DNA from: Isoetes taiwanensis
Lineage: Eukaryota > Streptophyta > Lycopodiopsida > Isoetales > Isoetaceae
Assembly: GCA_021234155.1 (NCBI GenBank)
Contig: JAJEKV010000041.1
Location: forward strand, 364,835 to 428,834
Direction: 5' to 3'
DNA length: 64,000 nt
Positions 47,973 to 61,158 of the stretch are shown piece by piece. The translations under genes were made by a program, and so were the position numbers. Positions within the stretch are counted from its first letter, which is position 1, and every line of letters starts with the position of its first letter. Under the pieces are notes generated by a model. That model ran no database searches, was not told where the DNA came from, and saw only the letters and a program-made list of their open reading frames with translations.

Positions 47973-50381
47973 AGGAATCAAATATCTATACAAATATATT
48001 TACAAAGGCCCAGACATGATATCAGTGAACTTAAGACAGGGTTCTGGAGAGAGTGTCACCACGACGAGCACTATAAGTGATGACCATGATGAAGTCCAGC
48101 AATATGTCAATGCCAAATACTATTCTGGCCTCGAGGGCGCATGGCGGTTGTTCAAGTTTGGACTGCAATAACAAAATCCTCATGTTGTGCGATTGGCAGT
48201 TCACCTTCCTAATGAGCAACCAGTACTTTTCGATGAGAATGCAGACTTAGACGATGTGGTTAACAATGCATATGATACCACTCTCATGGGTTGGTTTAAG
48301 GTGAATGCTGCAAATGAATACCCAGTGTCCCGAACTTTGTTGTACCATGACTTCCCCAAGAGCTTCACTTGGAGCAAAGCGACATATAAATGGAGAATAC
48401 GTCAACGTATTCAGGTTTCGCCATCCGTGGGTAAAATGTACTTTGTGACTCCATCCCAGGGCGAGCGATTTTATTTGCGAATGTTGCTAAACAATGTACC
48501 AGGAGCTACACCTTTTGAAGATTTGAGAACTGTTAATGGTCATTTGTGCGAGACATTCATATTAGGCGAATGATTGTGAATGATAATTCAGAATGGGTCG
48601 AATCGCTACGAGAAACATCATCTTGGGGTATGCCGCGTCAATTGCGACAATTATTTGCTTCAATTCTTTTGGAATGTAACCCATTGTATCCACTTGATAT
48701 TTGGAAGGAGTTGGAATATTGGATGGTTGAGGATTTTCTAGACCAAACTGCTTATGATGCTTATTCTGAGATAGGTCAGTTGAGTCAGTATGTTATTGAT
48801 ATGGGACTAATGGATATGGAGGATCACATACAATCAGCTGGAAGGAGCCTAGCAGAAATGGGCTTCAACCTACCAGAAGCTGTGCTAGACACGTCCACAC
48901 TATTCCAGGAGGAAATGTTCTATGTGAGTATGGATAAAGTCATATCCGATTCCGAGAAGTTGAACATTGATCAACGAGCAATTTATGATGTTGTTCTCAA
49001 TCATGTGATCGATAAGACTGATGGTGGAGTATTCTTTGTGAATGGCAATAGGGGAACTGGAAAAACATATCTATATAATGTGCGTGCAAAGGGTTGGATT
49101 GCTCTAGCAGTTGCATCTTCTGGCATTGCGTCAGTGCTATTGCAAGGTGGAAGAATGGCTCATTCACATTTTAAAATACCCATAGGGGCACAGGCATCAT
49201 CTACCTGCAACATTCCAAGGCAGTCAGAATTGGCAAGACTCATTCGAGCATGTCGGTTGATCGTATGGAATGAGGCACCAATGATGCACAAGTGGATATT
49301 TGAGGCAGTGGATAGGACACTAAGAGATGTGATGAGACACTATTTGGTGGGATTCCAGTGCTATTGGGAGGGGATTTTCAACAAATACTACCAGTGGTTC
49401 CTAAAGGTTCACGTGCACAAATTGTAGAAGCTTCTCTAAAGCGTTCGTATCTCTGGGATAGTGTGAGAGAGTACAAACGGACAATCAACATGCGTGTCAT
49501 GAATGCATTGGGTTTGGATGCGCTTGAACAGCAAGCATTTGCTGACTATTTATTACGTATAGGGGATGGGCGAGAACCAACCTTTCCGGAGAAGGGGGTC
49601 GATATGGTGCATTTGCCACAGGATATGTGTCTTGGGTCGGATGATGTGGATGATTTAATTCAAGACATATTTCCTGATATCCAACAAAACTAGAAAGAGG
49701 TGATTTTTTGGACACACTGTGCTATACTATCACCTTTGAACCATTTTGTGGATGAGATCGGCGTCACTTATCCCTGGAGAGACGACAGACTACTTTAGTG
49801 CTGATCGAATCATAGACACAGACAGTCAGCAAGCAGGTCTATACCCCATTGAGTTTCTAAATGCACAAACTCCAAGTGGTGTACTGCCTTACGAGCTAAA
49901 TCTGAAGGTGGGAATGATTGTCATGTTGTTGAGGTCTACGTCATTCAAGAAGGGCCTGTGCAATGGAACACGATTGATTATATGAAAGCTAGCAAGACGT
50001 GTCATTGAGGCCGAGATAGTAACTGGAACCCATGTTGGTAACACGGTTCTTCTATCTCGCATTCCAATTATGCCTAACGATTCAGGATTGCCCTTTCAGT
50101 TTGAAAGGGTTCAATTCCCTTTGCGGTCGGCTTTTGCCATGACAATAAACAAGTCTCGAGACCAGACAATGCATAAGGCGGGGTTATATCTTCCAAAGCC
50201 TGTCTTTACGCATGGACAATTATATGTGGCATTCTCAAGGGTACAAAACCGACAAAGAATTCGGGTCGCTATCAAGGACCCACCATCCATGCCTCAAGAA
50301 GATGCCAATACAATTTCAAGGTTCACGAGGATAGTTCACGCGCATCGTAGGGATGGTGAGTGTAAGATTTGTTGGTTCTAA
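47929..50381 (+). pseudogene. Helitron PIF1-like helicase part, copy 1
   Basis: After the Y2 motif come the linker (48187-48573) and the helicase: Walker A reads G-N-R-G-T-G-K-T-Y (copy 2 has the usual G-P-R-G-T-G-K-T), Walker B region L-I-V-W-N-E-A-P-M has Asn in place of the usual Asp, then [14 protein letters not shown] and the C-terminal T-I-N-K-S ... V-A-F-S-R-V. The helicase would unwind the donor strand 5'-3'. A 10-bp deletion near 48557, absent from copy 2, and several shared frame breaks inactivate it. Confidence 0.8.
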
Positions 50382-50491
50382 CAATAACAATTGCTTATAT
50401 GCTTCTTAGCAGGTTATTTTATCATCTTAATTAAGGAGTTTATCAATGCATTTCTTTTATCTTACTTTGGAATGATATCTTATTATTGTAG

Positions 50492-50714
50492 GGAGTTATG
50501 CGGTTGTTGATAACACCCGTTGGCGTGTTGCTGTGTTAGAGTCAAAAAAGTTCCCCTCGAAGTACACATGCAAGGGAACTTGCTTCAGGTCAGGAGGCAT
50601 CACAACATTGGCGTTTGCGATGGGAGAAAGTTCAAGGCCTGGGCATCGATCCCACATGATGCAGTTGGTGACTATGAGCTTCCCGAGTTTCTAACCAAGT
50701 ATAACATTGGGTAG
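50492..50714 (+). pseudogene. Helitron protein C-terminal exon, copy 1
   Basis: A GT-AG intron (50356-50491) in frame joins R-R-D-G to S-Y-A-V-V-D-N-T-R-W-R-V. The segment K-F-P-S-K-Y-T-C-K-G then, after a one-base deletion near 50603 relative to copy 2, leads to F-L-T-K-Y-N-I-G and a stop. A poly(A) signal (AATAAA) follows near 50823. Confidence 0.5.
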
Positions 50715-50916
50715 AAGCATAAAAGGGTGATTGAATTTTTTTGTATATTAATGTAGAAATTTGAACTGGGTTAAAGTGTTTGTAATGTACATTTTGAATT
50801 TTACATGGAGTTGCCTATCATTAATAAAGGCGGTTGACGTACAATATTCTCCATAATTATACCAAATCCTCCCGAAATCTTGGCACACATTTTGAACTTT
50901 TCTCAATCGATCAAAC

Positions 50917-51843
50917 ATGGCTCCGGATTCTACCTCAAGGAAAACTTGCCCCGAATCGATTATAGCTGCTCCTAAATCGAATGCATTTCAAGAAACAAAT
51001 GTATCTTGAAGAAATTGAGATCCCTTTCCTTCAACCAGTAATACAAATCCCTTCAAGCAGTAATACAAATCTGGTTAATAATCTGGTTTTTTGTGCAGGA
51101 TGTTGTATCCCCTTTCTGCAGAATGGATCGATGTCTTAAAGCACCAGTTGAAGAAGAAACTATAGAAGAAGGATTGGACTCTCATGCAAGCACTTCGAGG
51201 TCAGCATCGGGTTCAGATTTCAATCCTCCTGTTGATGAAGTTTCGGAAAGCATTGTTACAAGCAGGCAAAGAAAATCGAAACAGAGGGTTTGTAGGGGTG
51301 GATACGTGACAAAGCCAATTAGAAGAAAGGTGAATGCTGCTGTAAATCTCATAATGAATGAGGTATCTAATTTGACTCCAAAACAACAAAGTATATTTGC
51401 AAGAAGATTATTGCAGGACAAAAGATTGCAATTCCTATTTGAGCCAGTCATTGGAAGGCCTCAAGAGGCTATCATGAAAACAGATCTGGTAAAGAATTTA
51501 AAGGATGGCCTCCAAGATGTCAAACATGCAAATAGCAATGACAAACTTGCTGCAAAGCATTCTGTACTATCTATGGTGGTTGGAGAGGAAGAAGAATTCC
51601 AGAAGACTTCACTAGCAGCTAAGTTGCTGAAAATACATCCTAGTATGAAACTAGCAGTGGAGAGAAGGAAAAGAATGTCACTAGGTGGAACAAATCTGTG
51701 GGCATTAGCAGGTCGAAATCCAAGAACAAATACTATAGATCAGGCTATGACGGATATAGTTGCTCAGTTTTGGTTAGATAACTCAAAGGTTTCACCAAAA
51801 ATTAGAAATGTCATGAAGAAGAGGACACAACCAATTTACACAG
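50917..51843 (+). pseudogene. Transposase-like gene exons 1-2, truncated copy 1
   Basis: Same gene as the one at 61159. Exon 1 (50917-51000) and exon 2 (51099-51843) are present, but a 14-bp deletion just before the exon 2 donor shifts the frame, and the duplication breakpoint lies in the following intron, so no catalytic exon follows. An open frame reaches 51884 only by reading into the intron. Confidence 0.7.
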
Positions 51844-52821
51844 GTACGAATTTAGCTGTAATTGCATCTTTTTTTACAGAATAAAGATGTTTTTTATTTT
51901 GTAACACTGATGTAAAGTTTGTAACAGATTTCTTTACTTTTTGAATGTAATGTAGATGCAGTCTGCACTAGTTTGCTCTACATGGAAATGTCAAATTATT
52001 TCATGGCTTTGAATGCAAAATTCGAATGAAAATTATGAGAGACCTCGATCACCTACATGGGCCGGCATTTCTACGAATTCTTCTCTCCATCACACCAGTT
52101 TTTCCCTTTGGCGCCTCACTCCTCCTCACAGCTTACGATTCTTGGCGCCTCACTCCTCACAGCTACGATTTTTTCAGTCGAGTTCATGATCAACATGGTT
52201 CGAAATCTTGAAATACTTATACTTTGGATAATACAGATGCAAGATATATTCTAAGGATTGTTTTCTTTTGCAGGATTGCAGCTTCAGGATTAGCTTCTAA
52301 TTCATGTTCGAATCTGTCCATGGTTTATTGTCTTGCTTCGTAAATTCCTTGCAAAGGAACAGGGAGATCCGGTAGCTTGCTGTGCAGCTCATCATCCAAG
52401 CTTTCGTACTGTATGTTCCTCATATTATTTGCATCATCTAATCCTCCTAATATCATTTCGAAACTGCTAATCGTTTCTTCCTCTTTAAATTCGATGCAGG
52501 AACAGGGAGAAGAGGCAGCTTAGTCAGCAACCCATCTTCCCAATCCATTCTAGGTTAGTGTCTTTGCTGCTTTACTGAATCTGTAAGGCGAGAGAGGCAG
52601 AGAGTTCCTTAGTCATTTGCAGTTTGATCTTCATCTGTTAAATCAGAGGCAGTTTTAAATCAGGGGCAGTTTCAAGAGGCTTGGAATACCATTATTGAAA
52701 CGTTTACAAAGGCAAAGATCAACTCTTGAATCAATAGATGAGATAAGGAAGCTCAAGCTATTATTGTATCAGTAAGGTTGGTTCAACCTTAAAGCTATGT
52801 GGAATTATATGATTGGACATT

Positions 52822-52962
52822 ATGAAGCAGCTGAGAAGACTTAATTTAAAAGAAAAAGACAACATAACTGAATTCTTGGAAAAGCTTGACTCTATTATTG
52901 CAGCTCTTGAAGGAGTTGGAGTCATTCTAAATGGCCTACATCAGATTTTTATCTTTAGCTAG
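52822..52962 (+). pseudogene. Ty1/copia gag relic, copy 2
   Basis: Matches the copy at 42769 with the same 46-residue frame and the same terminating TAG, so the truncation predates the duplication. Confidence 0.5.
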
Positions 52963-55435
52963 GTCAGTATCTCATAATTGACAGCTTGCAACATTATTGA
53001 AAAATGTAGCAAGGTTTAAAGGGCATGCTATTTAAATGATACAAACATAATTTGTACAGTCGTTCTGTATTGAAGTATCAAGTCCAGTTGTCTTTTAGTG
53101 CATCCTTCTTCTTTGGTAATGGGAATAGCTTGCATTTCACCGTTGTTTCTCGGATGTATTATGCCTACATGACATAGACGTGAAACTTGGGTGCAATGCT
53201 AATTGGGAGCAAGAAAAGGATGTATGCATGCGTTCATTGTTCATGGGTTTGAAAATATAACCTTGATGTTTCTGATTTCAAGACAGAAATACCTGGAATA
53301 CCTGGAATAGTGTGGTCGTGTCCTCCTGAATGTTTCTGATTTCAAGACAGAAATGTTTCTGATTTCTGATGAATCTTGAGCGCACACCAGGCCAATAAGG
53401 TCTTTATTAGAATTCCAGACTACAGGAATCCTACCGAGAACCATAAAGTGGCAGCTGAAAATTGTGAGGCCGGAGAAGCAAAGATGAACGAGGTGAAAAT
53501 TGAAAGGCTCATTGGCAGTAGAAAAGAATACAAAGAAGAAGAAGAGCCCATATTGCAAATTTGCCCATATGTTATTGCAGATTTGCCCATTATATTGCAG
53601 ATTTGCCCATATGTTATTTAAAAGAAGCTGGGCATGAGTTTGTGGAAAAGGCTATGAAGCATACCGCGGTCCAGACGAGCTTATCTCTCTCAATCTTTAA
53701 TAGCAACAATAAATATAAGGCATTAAACAGATATTGCAGCTGCTCTACACAACAAATTCATAAAAGCAAAGAATGGATTTAAAAGCGATGTAAAACTCTT
53801 CTGCATAGTTTCTGAAATTGAAGCTGCAAATCATCAAATGGCTTGGTGAATTGATCTTGAATCTGCAAATAGTTGGAGACGTGGCCTTCCATATTTTTCC
53901 ATGAGGCATATTTTACAGTTCCAAGCTTACTTTATGTATGATTCTTATTTCTGCAGGAATCGTGGCCGTTCCAGAACCATCAGGATTCCTCAAGTTTAAT
54001 CATCTTCTAGCAACGGAAGGTATTTTAAAAAAAAAAGAGATAATTATTTAGATGCATAATTCGTAGACATTATATGTGGTGATATCTGAAAATAAGTGCA
54101 CAGCGGCGTTTCAAGCGTTGATTTCGTCGCTCTTTTAAAGCCAGCAGTTCATTCCATTGCTCTTGCAAGGTTAGTTTTCATTTGTATGCTTCAGGATCAT
54201 AGAATGTAGTTTTATTTTCCAAACGTCATGTAAAGGGTTTAGGGTAGTGTCCTATATATGCTTTTGATTTTGCTATACCTATGTTCTTTGAATTAGATGT
54301 CCAATTAACATGTGCTTTAGGCCGTCCTCTTCTATGCACATGTCCATGCCACCCATTGCCAAAACTTGGTCTAATTCATCGTAATTCATTTTCCTATTTT
54401 CATGTAGATGGTACAAATTTTGGTGCCATGGTATGCTTTTGGCGGCCATGTTGCCGAATGTTTGATTCGAAAGGAGGTGCATGTTAGTCGCATCTCCTTT
54501 GTTGTCAAAGCCTTGGGGTCGTGGTATGACTGGCAGCCTTGGCGCCAATGTCCAAAATGTGTAGATGAGATGACAATGATTGACATTGATAAGCTGTTGG
54601 TCAAGCTTGAGAGCTTCTACAACGAAAGTACTTTCGTGGAAGTAAGGAAGGTCAAAGAAGTCATTGACGAGATGCTTTTTGCATTGAAGAATGGGGAAGA
54701 TGGGGGGTTTAACCATAATAGTTGAGTGCTTAGGAAGCTGTATATGGTAGGTTGCTTTGTGAATAGCCCATTTTGAGCAAGTTATAGTGATTTTATTTTG
54801 ATAAAAGAGTATGACTCTCAAATACTCTTCTATTGTACTTCATCAAAATTAATCAAGTACATGCCTTATGTACCCTTTTGAGGTAACTCAATCATTTTGG
54901 TTAGTGGATAAAACAACTTATCTATCTATTTCACTCCATTTTTTTATTGTGATTTAAGATCTTGCACCTCCTCCTTTTTCACGTCACTTATATGAACTTG
55001 AAAGTTGATATTATTGTTTCTTGGAAAGGAAAACAATAACTCTTTGATTTCATACCACATCAATGTGTTTAGGATGTACTCATTAGGGTGCCAATGGCAA
55101 CAAACTTTTATTTCTTTTTTTGCCTTATGCCCTTAATATGGCTATTTCTTCAACTTTTTTTTTACTATCCAATGGTGTGGCATGGGCATGTGTTGTGTTT
55201 GAGGTCAACCCCTAGCTCCCACTCTCTAAGATGATTTTTTAGCTTCTATACTTTGACCTTATGCAAAGTATAAATGTCTTCATGTAAGATTGCTTGGTTA
55301 TAGTGTTTTCAACTAAAAAAATACATAGATGGATGTAATTTTGCACACTTAGGATATTGTTGTAAGCCTTTAATAAACTCCCCATTGGATCCATATGCTT
55401 ATGTTCATAATCAGGTTATGGTGACATAAAAAAGC

Positions 55436-56479
55436 ATGAGTCCTAGAACGATTGGCAAGGATATGAATGTCACACCAGAACAAGAATCAAAGTCAGCTAG
55501 AAAGAGGCGTCTGGCTCGCAAACGTAAGTTAACATGGAGGGCACGAGCACCTGGAAGGGAAGAAGACGATGTTGTGGATGACTGCATGTGCAAGGAAAAT
55601 GGAACTACCTATGGAAGTATTGTCAGAAGCTTGGAATATGAAATGAATGAGTGTTTATCAATTGATGCATCAACAAGTACGGGTGCCATTAGCTTGTTGC
55701 CAAGCGAGATTGGAGATGATGAACGTGCTGGGGTTGAACGTGCTGGGGGCTTACCACTTGACGTAACTATGTGTAGCACTTCAGTGAACCTTGCTCAAAC
55801 CCCAGATGTTATACGACAAAATTTGACCTATCAAACATCTAAGCAAGGAGAGACTATGGAGGAGAAGATACGGCGTAAGAATCGAAGACGTATGGCCAAG
55901 GCTAGAGCATTAGCTAGAGAATTTGAGAATGTCATCTTAACGCCCAGGAGCACACCAATAGCTTCGTGTTTGACAGATGAGTGTGGGAATGCAATTAATG
56001 CAGGTAATATTGGAGCAGCATCGGGTGAATGCTCTGAACTTAGGGACGTAGAGCATGCCACCATTGCCTCGATGCAGAGTGAGAGTATTGTTGTGGAGGA
56101 TGATGCAGTGAAAGCAGTATTGCATCTAAATTCTTCTGCAAGTGTGCCGCATGAAGAGCCAAGTAGCGGTGCACGCGTTAGCATGAGGAGGATGAACTTA
56201 AGGCATTTAGAGGCATCACAAGATAATGATGGAGACCCACCACCAACTGAGGTAATAATAAGGAGAAGGGTTGGATTTTGGAAAATAGCTTGGAGTGATG
56301 CAACTCCACAGTATTGTGATACGGGGAGGATGAGCAAAAAATGCAAGCACTGTGGGGCTTTGTTGTGGAAGGATGAACTTGGCACATTTTGTTGCTCTAA
56401 TGGGAAGGTTTCATTGCCACCCTTCCCAGCACCCCCCCCCCCCACCAACTCTCATGGATCTTTACACACGGAGGGATGA
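55436..56479 (+). pseudogene. Helitron protein N-terminal part with zinc finger, copy 2
   Basis: The 347-aa frame keeps a segment missing from copy 1 (residues about 26-81, beginning A-R-K-R-K-L-T-W-R-A-R), followed by the same C-K-H-C-G-A-L-L-W-K-D-E zinc finger. A C run at 56432-56443 is longer than in copy 1, and the frame again leaves the expected protein there. Confidence 0.75.
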
Positions 56480-56711
56480 GATTGGAAAGGACTTCCGGTC
56501 AGGTATTAGAAAATATAACAACGCCCTTGCATTTGCTTCATTGGCTGTCAAACTCGATGCCCTTGGCAAACTCCATTGGAGGTGTGTACACTTTCAGAGT
56601 CAATGGCCGGATGTGTCACATGATGGGAACGTTGCTGCCTGATAGCCAGGACGATAGCCCGTGTTTTGCACAAATTTATATCATGGATGGGGATGAAATG
56701 CAGCTGGATCG

Positions 56712-57984
56712 TTGTACATCATTCATGGAGGTACACGGCGCGATACAATGGCATGCCTTCAACACATGATAGCAGATGTAAACCCTTTCGTTCATATATT
56801 TCTCTCAGCTGCTGAGGTCATGCGAGTAAATCCAGCTATTGATATACGTCTTCGGATACCAAATGCAAACCTACATGATCCACATAGGCGACAATATAGT
56901 TCCCCGACTGCAAATGAGATAGCAATATTAAAGCCAATTGACTCTGGTCCAGAAGACAACCTCAGAGACATTGTAGTACATTCTAAAGAAGGAGGAATCA
57001 GGCATATTGACTAGCTACATTCATCATACGATGCTCTACACTTTGCATTCCTCTTCCCCTATGGAACTGATGGTTGGCATATAGGGATCCAACAGGTGAA
57101 CAAATCAAAGGGCGTAACTATCTTGCAGTTCTATAAATATCATCTACAGGTACGCAGTGGCATAGATGGACCATTGCATATCGCAGGGAGATTGTTCCAT
57201 GAGTATATCTATGACATGTTGGCAGACAAGGTTGGGATGGGTACAACTAAATCAGGCTCAACTACGTAGTGAATTGTGGATTCCACTGGGCACGAAGGAA
57301 ATTCCATTGGGCGGCGTGTCATTCTACCAGCAACATTTATTGGGAGCACACGTTACATGACTCAACTTTACCAAGATGCGATGGCAATTGTTCGTGAGCT
57401 AGGCCGACCAGATTTGTTCATCACTATGACTGCCAACCCAAAGTGGCCAGAAATTACCAGGGCTCATAAATGGCCAAGATCCTTCCGATAGACCTGATTT
57501 AGTAGCCCGTGTCTTCTACTTAAAGTTGAAGGAGCTGTTAGAGATCGTGTCACACCATGGCATATTTGGCCGCATTTCTGCTAGGATTCATGTCATTGAG
57601 TTTCAGAAGAGGGGGCTTCCTCATGTGCATCTCCTTAACATATTGTTTCAGGAGGACAAGCCAGTGACAGTCGAGGATATAGATAAATTGATTTCTGCAG
57701 AGATTCCAGATAAGGAGTCCAATCCTGAGCTGTATGAGGTGGTGACATGTCAGATGATGCATGGGCCCTGTGGCCGTACATATCCCAATGGCCTATGTAT
57801 GGTTGATGGAGTTTACAGTAAGGGGTACCCAAAGCAATTTCTGGAGCAGACCATGATTAGCAACGGGTACCCACTCTATACACGTAGAAATGATGGGAGA
57901 ACTGTCTATCGAAATGGCATGAACATGGACAATAGATGGGTTGTACCTTACAATCCATGGTTGTCGTGCTATTTTAGATGCTAA
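56712..57984 (+). pseudogene. Helitron Rep (HUH endonuclease) part, copy 2
   Basis: It has the same motifs as copy 1: P-D-L-F-I-T-M-T-A-N-P near 57410 and R-G-L-P-H-V-H-L-L near 57615. Private lesions are a TAG at about 57012 (TCG in copy 1) and a 13-bp deletion near 57278. The stop after W-P-R-S-F-R (57491) is shared with copy 1. Confidence 0.8.
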
Positions 57985-60417
57985 AGGAATCAAATATCTA
58001 TACAAGTATATTTACAAAGGCCCAGACATGATATCAGTGAACTTAAGACAGGGTTCTGGAGAGAGTGTCACCACGACGAGCACTATAAGTGATGACCATG
58101 ACGAAGTCCAGCAATATGTCAATGCCAAATACTATTCTGCCTCTGAGGGCGCATGGCGGTTGTTCAAGTTTGGACTGCAATAACAAAATCCTCATGTTGT
58201 GCGATTGGCAGTTCACCTTCCTAATGAGCAACCAGTACTTTTCGATGAGAATGCAGACTTAGACGATGTGGTTAACAATGCATATGATACCACTCTCATG
58301 GGTTGGTTTAAGGTGAATGCTGCAAATGAATACCCAGTGTCCCGAACTTTGTTGTACCATGACTTCCCCAAGAGCTTCACTTGGAGCAAAGCGACATATA
58401 AATGGAGAATACGTCAACGTATTCAGGTTTCGCCATCCGTGGGTAAAATGTACTTTGTGACTCCATCCCAGGGCGAGCGATTTTATTTGCGAATGTTGCT
58501 AAACAATGTACCAGGAGCTACACCTTTTGAAGATTTGAGAACTGTTAATGGTCATTTGTGCGAGACATTCAAGAATGCATGTATTAGGCGAATGATTGTG
58601 AATGATAATTCAGAATGGGTTGAATCGCTACGAGAAACATCATCTTGGGGTATGCCGCGTCAATTGCGACAATTATTTGCTTCAATTCTTTTGGAATGTA
58701 ACCCATTGTATCCACTTGATATTTGGAAGGAGTTGGAATATTGGATGGTTGAGGATTTTCTAGACCAAACTGCTTATGATGCTTATTCTGAGATAGGTCA
58801 GTTGAGTCAGTATGTTATTGATATGGGACTAATGGATATGGAGGATCACATACAATCAGCTGGAAGGAGCCTAGCAGAAATGGGCTTCAACCTACCAGAA
58901 GCTGTGCTAGACACGTCCACACTATTCCAGGAGGAAATGTTCTATGTGAGTATGGATAAAGTCATATCTGATTCCGAGAAGTTGAACATTGATCAACGAG
59001 CAGTTTATGATGTTGTTCTCAATCATGTGATCGATAAGACTGATGGTGGAGTATTCTTTGTGAATGGCCCTAGGGGAACTGGAAAAACATATCTATATAA
59101 TGTGCGTGCAAGGGGTTGGATTGCTCTAGCAGTTGCATCTTCTGGCATTGCGTCAGTGCTATTGCAAGGTGGAAGAACGGCTCATTCACGTTTTAAAATA
59201 CCCATAGGGGCACAGGCATCATCTACCTGCAACATTCCAAGGCAGTCAGAATTGGCAAGACTCATTCGAGCATGTCGATTGATCGTATGGAATGAGGCAC
59301 CAATGATGCACAAGTGGATATTTGAGGCAGTGGATAGGACACTAAGAGATGTGATGAGACACCATTTGGTGGGATTCCAGTGCTATTGGGAGGGGATTTT
59401 CGACAAATACTACCAGTGGTTCCTAAAGGTTCACGTGCACAAATTGTAGAAGCTTCTCTAAAGCGTTCGTATCTCTGGGATAGTGTGAGAGAGTACAAAC
59501 GGACAATCAACATGCGTGTCATGAATGCATTGGGTTTGGATGCGCTTGAACAGCAAGCATTTGCTGACTATTTATTACGTATAGGGGATGGGCGAGAACC
59601 AACCTTTCCGGAGAAGGGGGTCGATATGGTGCATTTGCCACAGGATATGTGTCTTGGGTCGGATGATGTGGATGATTTAATTCAAGACATATTTCCTGAT
59701 ATCCAACAAAACTAGAAAGAGGTGATTTTTTGGACACACCGTGCTATACTATCACCTTTGAACCATTTTGTGGATGAGATCAATAGGAAGGTGGCGTCAC
59801 TTATCCCTGGAGAGACGACAGACTACTTTAGTGCTGATCGAATCATAGACATAGACGGTCAGCAAGCAGGTCTATACCCCATTGAGTTTCTAAATGCACA
59901 AACTCCAAGTGGTGTACTACCTTACGAGCTAAATCTGAAGGTGGGAATGATTGTCATGTTGTTGAGGTCTACGTCATTCAAGAAGGGCCTGTGCAATGGA
60001 ACACGATTGATTATATGAAAGCTAGCAAGACGTGTCATTGAGGCCGAGATAGTAACTGGAACCCATGTTGGTAACACGGTTCTTCTATCTCGCATTCCAA
60101 TTATGCCTAACGATTCAGGATTGCCCTTTCAGTTTGAAAGGGTTCAATTCCCTTTGTGGTCAGCTTTTGCCATGACAATAAACAAGTCTCAGGACCAGAC
60201 ATGCATAAGGCGGGGTTATATCTTCCAAAGCCTGTCTTTACACATGGACAATTATATGTGGCATTCTCAAGGGTACAAAACCGACAAAGAATTCGGGTCG
60301 CTATCAAGGACCCACCATCCATGCCTCAAGAAGATTCCAATACAATTTCAAGGTTCACGAGGAATGTGGTTTATACAGATACTTTATGATGGAGGTAAGT
60401 ATCATGTCCTCGACTAA
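57941..60417 (+). pseudogene. Helitron PIF1-like helicase part, copy 2
   Basis: A 416-aa frame (58199-59449) holds the linker and helicase start with an intact Walker A G-P-R-G-T-G-K-T-Y and T-A-H-S-R-F-K-I-P. Walker B again has Asn (V-W-N-E-A-P-M). [11 protein letters not shown] is in the next frame (59380-59715), and H-F-V-D-E-I-N-R-K-V-A-S-L-I continues at 59722-60018. A one-base deletion near 60199 (ACATGC against ACAATGC) is private to this copy. It keeps about 200 bp at 60363-60566, with splice-like ends, that copy 1 lacks. Confidence 0.8.
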
Positions 60418-60732
60418 AGCTTTGACAACCATATAGTGCATGTATATATGTGTTTCTTCTCAAAGGCTCTCATGTTTCTTTGGCACTTATTGACCTTCTG
60501 AATTTGTGCAGATGATGAAGCCCTACACACCCTTCGTACCTCGGGAACTTGGAAATCCTAAGCCAAGGGCGATAGTTCACGTGCATCATAGGGATGGTGA
60601 GTGTAAGATTTGTTAGTTCTAACAATAACAATTGCTTATATGCTTCTTAGCAGGTTATTTTATCATCTTAATTAAGGAGTTTATCAATGCATTTCTTTTA
60701 TCTTACTTTGGAATGATATCTTATTATTGTAG

Positions 60733-60956
60733 GGAGTTATGCGGTTGTTGATAACACCCGTTGGCGTGTTGCTGTGTTAGAGTAAAAAAAGTTCCCCTCG
60801 AAGTACACATGCAAGGGAACTTGCTTCAGGTCAGGAGGCATCACACACATTGGCGTTTGCGATGGGAGAAAGTTCAAGGCCTGGGCATCGATCCCACATG
60901 ATGCAGTTGGTGGCTATGAGCTTCCCGAGTTTCTAACCAAGTATAACATTGGGTAG
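60733..60956 (+). pseudogene. Helitron protein C-terminal exon, copy 2
   Basis: The frame S-Y-A-V-V-D-N-T-R-W-R-V-A-V-L-E is cut by a TAA at 60783-60785 (TCA in copy 1), but unlike copy 1 the later frame through G-V-C-D-G-R-K-F-K-A-W to K-Y-N-I-G is continuous. Confidence 0.5.
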
Positions 60957-61158
60957 AAGCATAAAAGGGTGATTGAATTTTTTTGTATATTAATGTAGAA
61001 ATTTGAACTGGGTTAAAGTGTTTGTAATGTACATTTTGAATTTTACATGGAGTTGCCTATCATTAATAAAGGCGGTTGACGTACAATATTCTCCATAATT
61101 ATACCAAATCCTCCCGAAATCTTGGCGCACATTTTGAACTTTTCTCAATCGATCAAAC

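Larger units (their letters stand above)
41939..52004 (+). repeat. Copy 1 of a ~10-kb direct tandem duplication
   Basis: From GGCTTTGAATGCAAAATTCG at 41939 the sequence matches 52005 onward almost base for base, with scattered substitutions and indels, until TTATTTCATGG at 52004 (copy 2: 62270). It contains a copia gag relic, a Helitron and the first two exons of a transposase-like gene. Copy 1 alone has a 245-bp insertion (44304) and lacks about 170 bp near 45680 and about 200 bp near 50330 that copy 2 has. The first 3.6 kb of the unit hold several acceptor-like CAGs and short exon-like pieces but no gene I can name. Confidence 0.95.
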
